A stretch of 10,236 bases of DNA. Source: Candidatus Bathycorpusculum fermentans. GTDB lineage: Archaea > Thermoproteota > Bathyarchaeia > Bathyarchaeales > Bathycorpusculaceae. Made by a program: the position numbers and the translations under genes. Below the pieces are notes generated by a model that saw only the letters and a program-made list of their open reading frames with translations, was not told the origin of the DNA and did no database searches. Of the stretch, positions 6,697 to 10,236 are shown one piece after another. The DNA is taken from contig WRGM01000125.1 in assembly GCA_009787175.1 (NCBI GenBank), positions 1 to 10,236 on the forward strand, given 5' to 3'. Each line of letters opens with the position of its first letter. The stretch's first letter is position 1.

Positions 6697-7184
6697 GATA
6701 ACTATTTCCTAATTAGTAGTCTCTCCTTCGTAAAGTATAACTGTTATGGTGAGCTCACTTATGTAAACATGATTTAATTTATGGATAATAGCGTAACTCC
6801 ATATGGAAAAGTCTCAAAAAAAGAAATATAGACGTGGAATAACTCTGAAGTAAAAAAGACCCCTTTTTACACTAAAAGCATAAAACATAAAACTGGTTAT
6901 ATGTTACAAAACATAAATACCGTGGTAAACACACCAAATTATCTGTAGAAATTCAAAAGCCAAATTTCCAAATTAAGTAGCACATTTTATCCACATATCT
7001 TGTTTTTAACCATTTTTGCATTTATAACTATATCGACATTTTTTTAGAATTACAGCAATATTACTCGACATACGTAAAATATTTTGCCATAAAAGGAACT
7101 AATTACAAAAATAACCAAAAAACAAACCCAAAAATAATAACTATCACCTAAAAATTGGAAACAAATAACGTATGTACTCTATCC
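6697..7184. other. AT-rich intergenic region without a visible gene
   Basis: No convincing reading frame occurs on either strand. A TATA-like GTTATACTTT reads on the minus strand at about 6732-6742 and could serve the exported-protein gene, giving a leader of about 15 bases. Other features are a 10-base palindrome GTGAGCTCAC (6749-6758) and an inverted repeat GTAAAAA (6850-6856) with TTTTTAC (6864-6870) around AGACCCC. The remainder is A-rich sequence in which I see nothing. Confidence 0.5.
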
Positions 7185-7198
7185 AACGATCTATCGTT
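7185..7198. promoter_or_regulatory. Palindrome upstream of the double promoter
   Basis: AACGAT-CT-ATCGTT is a perfect inverted repeat with 6-base arms, directly before the first 22-base promoter repeat. Its position suits an activator or repressor site. No known regulator is assigned. Confidence 0.4.
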
Positions 7199-7200
7199 CG

Positions 7201-7222
7201 AGCGCTTATAAATAACTGGTCA
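7201..7222 (+). repeat. 22-base direct repeat, copy 1, with TATA box
   Basis: AGCGCTTATAAATAACTGGTCA is taken as 7201-7220 plus CA and is exactly repeated 34 bases downstream. It contains CTTATAAATA (7205-7214), a near-ideal archaeal TATA box, which predicts a transcript start near 7235. The purine-rich GAGCG before it could act as BRE. Confidence 0.75.
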
Positions 7223-7234
7223 ATCCATTGACCA
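7217..7234. promoter_or_regulatory. Operator-like palindrome 1
   Basis: TGGTCAATCCATTGACCA is a perfect inverted repeat: 8-base arms around CC. It fills the space between the first TATA box and its expected start site and abuts the second repeat. A dimeric regulator bound here would block the first promoter. Confidence 0.6.
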
Positions 7235-7256
7235 AGCGCTTATAAATAACTGGTCA
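7235..7256 (+). repeat. 22-base direct repeat, copy 2, with TATA box
   Basis: This is an exact second copy of the 7201-7222 repeat, including CTTATAAATA at 7239-7248. The expected transcript start is near 7269. The copy spacing of 34 bases is about three helix turns, so both boxes face roughly similar sides of the DNA. Confidence 0.75.
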
Positions 7257-7271
7257 CAAAAAAGTTTGTGA
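7254..7271. promoter_or_regulatory. Operator-like palindrome 2
   Basis: TCACAAA-AAAG-TTTGTGA is a perfect inverted repeat with 7-base arms, 18 bases overall like palindrome 1. It covers the gap from the second TATA box to its expected start. Its sequence differs from palindrome 1, so two regulators may act, or one of the two may be incidental. Confidence 0.5.
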
Positions 7272-7440
7272 AAATATAGGGTATCGAGTTAACGTGAAAA
7301 AATTGATGATACATAGTTTTATAAGTAGGACCATCAAACAACTTCAAGATTCACGCACAATCTATCGTGTTCTTTAGATTTTTCGTTGGGTTTAAGCGCC
7401 GATTTTTGTAGATTAAACTCAGAGGCGCTCCTTACTTTTT
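7269..7440 (+). ncRNA. Candidate small RNA or short mRNA after the double promoter
   Basis: A transcript from the second TATA box would start near 7269 and end at the T-tract 7436-7440, about 170 bases. No long frame exists on this strand, and the next gene is on the other strand, so the double promoter has no other visible target. It includes a possible 27-codon frame (GTG 7294 to TAG 7377, 'VKKLMIHSFISRTIKQLQDS...') without a clear ribosome site. A TTGATGA resembling a C box (7303-7309) has no matching D box at proper distance, so a C/D guide RNA is not supported. I recognise no known RNA family. It may be a regulatory RNA or encode a small basic peptide. Confidence 0.4.
7388..7440 (+). terminator. 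Terminator-like interleaved helices and T-tract
   Basis: AGCGCC (7395-7400) pairs with GGCGCT (7424-7429), followed by CCTTACTTTTTAT, a classic end-of-transcript layout on the + strand. A second pairing, GGGTTTA (7388-7394) with TAAACTC (7414-7420, one G-U), is interleaved with the first. The two are therefore either alternatives or a pseudoknot. Confidence 0.5.
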
Positions 7441-7494
7441 ATATGTGAAGAATAAAATTTTGCTGATCTTAAGGGGTATACTAAGTGAAGGCTG

Positions 7495-8067
7495 TTATGC
7501 GAGCGGTGCGTGTTTTGCTCCATCGCAGAAAGCTTTTCCTGCTATGGCGCCGGGTGTGCGGTAGCTTGAGTCAGCAAAGTTTAGTGTGCATAGGTGTAGT
7601 TTTGTTGTGTCTAGTTTGCCGTTTGTGAGGTATTTTTGTTCGCTGTAGGCGTTGATTATTTGTCCTATGAAGAGTTCGTTTTTTGGTAGGTCGATAACGG
7701 CGATTAGGCGGCATTCTATGCAGAGGGGGCATTCTTTTATCATGGGGGCGTCGGATAGGCTGCCGTAGAATACTTGGAATATTGTTGATTTGTCAATGTT
7801 TTCTCCTGAGACTAGGCCGCAGTAGTCGACTTTGTTTATTAGGTTTGTTGAGGGGAAGTTTAGGCTAAATGTTTTCTTTTCTATTATGTATTTGTTTGAG
7901 AAGCGTACTTTGTTTAAGCTAAATGATATCATGGGTGGGTCGAGGCTTACTGTTGCTATGGAGCTAACTGTTGTAAAATTGGGTTGGTTATCTGTTATAT
8001 TTACGCCAACAAGTCCTAGCGGCATTGGGAATACCATACCGTTTTTGCCAAGCGCAATTTTTTCCAT
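7495..8067 (-). CDS. Flavin reductase-like protein (flavoredoxin, FMN-binding split barrel)
   Basis: A 190-residue cytosolic protein of the flavin-reductase domain family, which binds FMN and passes electrons between ferredoxin- or NAD(P)H-linked donors and acceptors; anaerobe members are called flavoredoxins. Family signatures: 'LGLVGVNITDNQPNF' (17-31), 'PPMISFSL' (44-51), 'SNKYIIEKKTFSLNFPS' (57-73), 'VDYCGLVSGENIDKS' (80-94), 'APMIKECPLCIECRL' (107-121) and 'LFIGQI' (132-137). Length is normal and there is no transit signal. The 'DYCGLVSG' and 'ECPLCIEC' cysteines are conserved in many anaerobic members. Codons in this gene favour C and A at third positions more than the neighbours. There is no operon partner: the upstream gene is divergent and the downstream DNA is non-coding. 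A minus-strand TATA-like box at 8101-8110 predicts a leader of about 12 bases. Confidence 0.88.
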   Translation of the reverse strand: MEKIALGKNGMVFPMPLGLVGVNITDNQPNFTTVSSIATVSLDPPMISFSLNKVRFSNKYIIEKKTFSLNFPSTNLINKVDYCGLVSGENIDKSTIFQVFYGSLSDAPMIKECPLCIECRLIAVIDLPKNELFIGQIINAYSEQKYLTNGKLDTTKLHLCTLNFADSSYRTPGAIAGKAFCDGAKHAPLA

Positions 8068-8100
8068 AGATATACCGTGGTAGTAGATGTTGGTGAGCGA

Positions 8101-8110
8101 TTTTATTAAG
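8101..8110 (-). promoter_or_regulatory. Possible TATA box for the flavin reductase gene
   Basis: On the minus strand this reads CTTAATAAAA, centred about 38 bases before the ATG, so the transcript would start near 8079 with a very short leader. No Shine-Dalgarno sequence is visible before the ATG, in keeping with a short leader. Confidence 0.35.
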
Positions 8111-8145
8111 ATTCTTTTTTTGCAGTTTAAAAATAATATGAAAAA

Positions 8146-8244
8146 GTGGTGGTTATCAGAGTGATAGTTACTTTAGATTTGAAGAAAGATGAAGACTATG
8201 GTGTAGTTAAGTTATTGTTTAAATATTCCTTTGTCCAAAAGTGA
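8146..8244 (+). CDS. Possible 32-codon small frame upstream of the coiled-coil gene
   Basis: A GTG-started frame ('VVVIRVIVTLDLKKDEDYGV...', ending 'FKYSFVQK') closes with TGA three bases before the ATG of the next gene. The residue pattern looks protein-like, with alternating hydrophobic positions and then a charged turn. However, there is no ribosome site or ATG, and the TATA box of the next gene lies inside it. It is more likely chance than a gene. Confidence 0.15.
   Translation: MVVIRVIVTLDLKKDEDYGVVKLLFKYSFVQK
8218..8225 (+). promoter_or_regulatory. TATA box of a probably leaderless gene
   Basis: TTTAAATA is centred 26-27 bases before the A of the ATG at 8248. This is the usual TATA-to-start distance in archaea, so transcription should begin at or within a base or two of the start codon. 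The absence of any Shine-Dalgarno sequence agrees. Confidence 0.6.
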
Positions 8245-8247
8245 GTT

Positions 8248-9189
8248 ATGAATGCCAGTTCAAAGACAGGGTCTAAATCGGGTTCAACTACCAAGACTAA
8301 GAAGAGTTCAACTAAATCAGCAAGTGCTAAAACTAAAAAAGCGGCAGTTAAAAAGAAAACAGGGACAGCAGCGGCGAAAACGTCTAAGACAGGGAAAACT
8401 AGATCTACTGCTAGAAGTGTAAAAGAAAAACCTGTAAAAACCACAGTGCAGAGTGATAGTAGTAATGATGCTGTTGTTATAGTAGAAAGAGCGCTTGTCA
8501 GTATTGAGCGTCTTGGGGGTCAGACTTTTGCTCTCTCACCATTTAGTCAGTACTATGATGATTGGCTAGGTAATTTACGTCAAATAGTAACAGAGTTTGA
8601 AACGGGTGCAAACGTTAAAGTTGACAAGGGCTTTACTGAAAAGTGTGAGCAAATATTACTAGATATGCAAACAGTATTATCTAATCTTCGTATACAAGAA
8701 TCTGCTCTTGCTGAAAACGAAAAAACATTACTAGAAGTTAATCAGGAGCTTAAAGATTTAGATGCAAACTATTCGAAGAAAAAACATGAGTTAAACAATA
8801 ACCATAATACAGATACAGAACAATTGACAACTCAAATAAAAAAGCTTGAAAATGACATAGAAGTCCAAGGGAAAGCAAAAGTTAGCTTCTTCCAATTCAG
8901 TGCCAAAAAAGCTGCAGCAAAAAAACTAGAACAGACAAAGCAGAACTTAGAGAAAGCAAAAAACCAGTTAGAAACAGCTCAGCAGAATCTTCCATTAGAA
9001 CAAGCTAAAATACAAGAGGACTATACAGTAAAAAAGCAAGAGCTCACAGATAAAGCAGATACACTGCGTAAAGAAGCAGAAAAACTTGAAATTGACATGT
9101 CAAGAGAAGCACGAAAAGAAACCTGCACACGACTAAAGGATATAATTAACGAACAAATCAAAGACCAAGCTGCTAAACCAAGTAATTAA
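8248..9189 (+). CDS. Basic H1-like tail fused to a coiled-coil domain
   Basis: A 313-residue protein of three parts. Residues 1-66 are a Lys/Ala/Ser/Thr-rich, strongly basic tail ('AKTKKAAVKKKTGTAAAK', 27-44) like the tails of histone H1 and bacterial Hc1/AlgP proteins, which bind nucleic acid non-specifically. Residues about 72-150 form a compact region with aromatic 'FALSPFSQYYDDWLGNLRQI' (94-113), probably a conserved helical domain. Residues about 148-305 are continuous coiled coil, broken by 'SFFQFSAKKAAAKKLE' (213-228). There is no membrane segment or enzyme motif. Such a layout suits a chromosome- or RNA-associated scaffold; this is inference, and I cannot name the family. The gene has its own TATA box and appears leaderless. 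It stands alone, divergent from the flavin reductase and convergent with the kelch pseudogene. Confidence 0.82.
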   Translation: MNASSKTGSKSGSTTKTKKSSTKSASAKTKKAAVKKKTGTAAAKTSKTGKTRSTARSVKEKPVKTTVQSDSSNDAVVIVERALVSIERLGGQTFALSPFSQYYDDWLGNLRQIVTEFETGANVKVDKGFTEKCEQILLDMQTVLSNLRIQESALAENEKTLLEVNQELKDLDANYSKKKHELNNNHNTDTEQLTTQIKKLENDIEVQGKAKVSFFQFSAKKAAAKKLEQTKQNLEKAKNQLETAQQNLPLEQAKIQEDYTVKKQELTDKADTLRKEAEKLEIDMSREARKETCTRLKDIINEQIKDQAAKPSN

Positions 9190-9249
9190 ATCCAATTTCT
9201 ATTTGCATATTTAAACAAACTTTTTCGCTAATGGATATTATGTTGAGCA

Positions 9250-9264
9250 TTTTTTTTAATTTTT
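9250..9264 (+). terminator. Poly-T terminator of the coiled-coil gene
   Basis: Eight T (9250-9257), AA, and five more T follow the stop at 9189 by about 60 bases, with an earlier five-T run at 9221-9225. No hairpin is needed for archaeal termination. The tract overlaps the last codons of the opposing kelch gene, so the two transcripts converge here. Confidence 0.5.
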
Positions 9265-10236
9265 CATTTGCCGTCTTTTCTTTTTTATAGATAGTAATAT
9301 GACACAAATGATTACAACAGTTAGAACTACTAATGCAGTAGCAGTTGCGATAATGTAGATTAAATAGGGTTTGTGAGATGGTGTGGTATTATATCCTATT
9401 GGTATGTATTGTTCATTAGTAGATAAAGTCTCTAGTTCAGAATCAAGTCCACCTATTACGTATAGGACATCATCAATATTTGCCACACCAAAAGATAGAC
9501 GAGTTGAGGTCATAGGTGCAACGGCTGACCAAGTATCTGTTGTAGGCTCATAACGTAGAGTTGTACTAGTTCCTCCCGAAAAAACATATACGTTCTGAGG
9601 CGCATAGATACCTGTTGTCGCTCCAGCAGCAGCATTGCTAGTTTCAAAATCAGAAGCTAAATCTCCTTCGCTCCACATATCGGTTTCTGCATTATATATT
9701 GTAGCTTTCACAGCATATTTTACCCTTGGAGAGGTTTGAGTGATAATGTTACCTATGAGTATTATTTTATTATCGACAACAGTTGATGCAGGACTAAAAA
9801 GATAATATGGCGGATCAGGTTTACGGGACCAAGTGTCAGTAGCTATATCATACATAAACAGGGTATTACCATTTATGACAAAAATTTGGTCATTCACAGC
9901 TTGCCCCAGCAAACCACTTGCACTAATCGGCATAGAAGCCTTAGTACTTCAACTATTAGTAACTATGTCATATACCTCAGTTACATCACAACGCGGTTTC
10001 ATGCCATCTTCAATCTGTGGTGTACCACCCATACAATAAATTTTACCCTGACACACCGCTATAGCAAAACCCGACCTTGGCGTAGGCATAGGCTCCAAAG
10101 TGACCCATGTATCAAACACTGGATCATAACACTCATTAGTATAGCCGATTAACTTAAGTTTTAGGAGACGTTTTATTGTGTGTTATGACGTATAGCAGAG
10201 ATTTCAGAGAGGCCGCAATAGCGTACAAACAAAGGG
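9256..10236 (-). pseudogene. Broken kelch-repeat membrane protein
   Basis: Read leftward, kelch blades run from the window edge to 9256, but in two frames with an in-frame stop. First part: 'YAIAASLKSLLYVI' (about 10225-10184), blade-like. Then about 34 extra bases shift the frame, which resumes at 'IGYTNECYDPVFDTW' and continues through 'PMPTPRSGFAIAV' and 'KIYCMGG'. A TGA at 9949-9951 follows in 'YDIVTNS*STKASMP', exactly where kelch blades carry Trp (TGG to TGA). From the ATG at 9933 a 225-residue frame continues with blades 'YDIATDTW', 'YNAETDMW', 'YEPTTDTW' and 'LYVIGG', then 'NEQYIPIGY', one membrane helix (about 192-216) and the basic end KKKRRQMKN. The domain order matches the left-edge paralog. 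The 225-residue frame could in principle still be translated, but its start lies mid-blade. The 5' end lies outside the window. Confidence 0.8.

Noticed and set aside
7201..7256. Two 22-base repeats as the start of a CRISPR array
   Set aside because: There are only two copies, a 12-base spacer, and the repeats contain TATA boxes; no cas genes are present.
7303..7470. Possible C/D box RNA (TTGATGA at 7303, CTGA at about 7462)
   Set aside because: The C box lacks its usual first purine, the D box is about 155 bases away instead of about 40-60, and it lies beyond the terminator.
8196..8444. 82-residue hydrophobic minus-strand frame
   Set aside because: It is the antisense of the Lys/Ala-rich tail, which yields Phe/Leu/Val by the code itself.

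Overview
The window looks like chromosomal DNA of an AT-rich archaeon. It most resembles the Bathyarchaeia/TACK group, judged from gene content rather than from any search. The supporting signs are TATA-box promoters, at least one apparently leaderless gene, poly-T terminators, a MptN-type RimK ligase, an intronless tRNA-Lys with an archaeal layout, and kelch proteins ending in one membrane anchor after a 'NEQY(V/I)PIGY' motif.

Layout. (1) 1-692: C-terminal part of a membrane-anchored kelch protein on the + strand. (2) 709-2403: a thiamine operon, made of a TPP riboswitch, the thiamine-uptake protein ThiT, and one nucleotide downstream a PurM/HypE-fold (AIR synthase-related) protein. The ribosome-binding site of thiT lies inside the riboswitch. 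(3) 2413-5392, - strand: a RimK/MptN-type glutamate ligase, a four-helix membrane protein with a lysine-rich tail, and a coiled-coil protein with a long acidic repetitive tail. (4) 5470-5960: non-coding DNA with an extreme A/C strand bias, holding tRNA-Lys(UUU). (5) 6079-6696, - strand: a membrane-anchored exported protein of unknown function. (6) 6697-7494: about 800 bases without a convincing gene. They hold two tandem TATA boxes in 22-base direct repeats, three perfect palindromes, and then a roughly 170-base candidate transcript ending in interleaved helices and a T-tract. (7) 7495-8067, - strand: a flavin reductase/flavoredoxin. (8) 8248-9189, + strand: a histone-H1-like basic tail joined to a coiled coil, probably leaderless. 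(9) 9256-10236, - strand: a second kelch membrane protein that is broken by an in-frame TGA at a conserved Trp and by an upstream frame break.

How the parts fit. The only clear functional unit is the thiamine operon: the TPP aptamer should shut off translation of the transporter when the vitamin is plentiful, and the coupled PurM-fold enzyme is a candidate kinase acting on the imported vitamin. The ligase and flavoredoxin fit an anaerobe using tetrahydromethanopterin and redox flavoproteins. The most unusual unexplained structure is the double promoter/operator and candidate small RNA at 7185-7440. Two kelch paralogs face each other from the window edges, one of them decaying.
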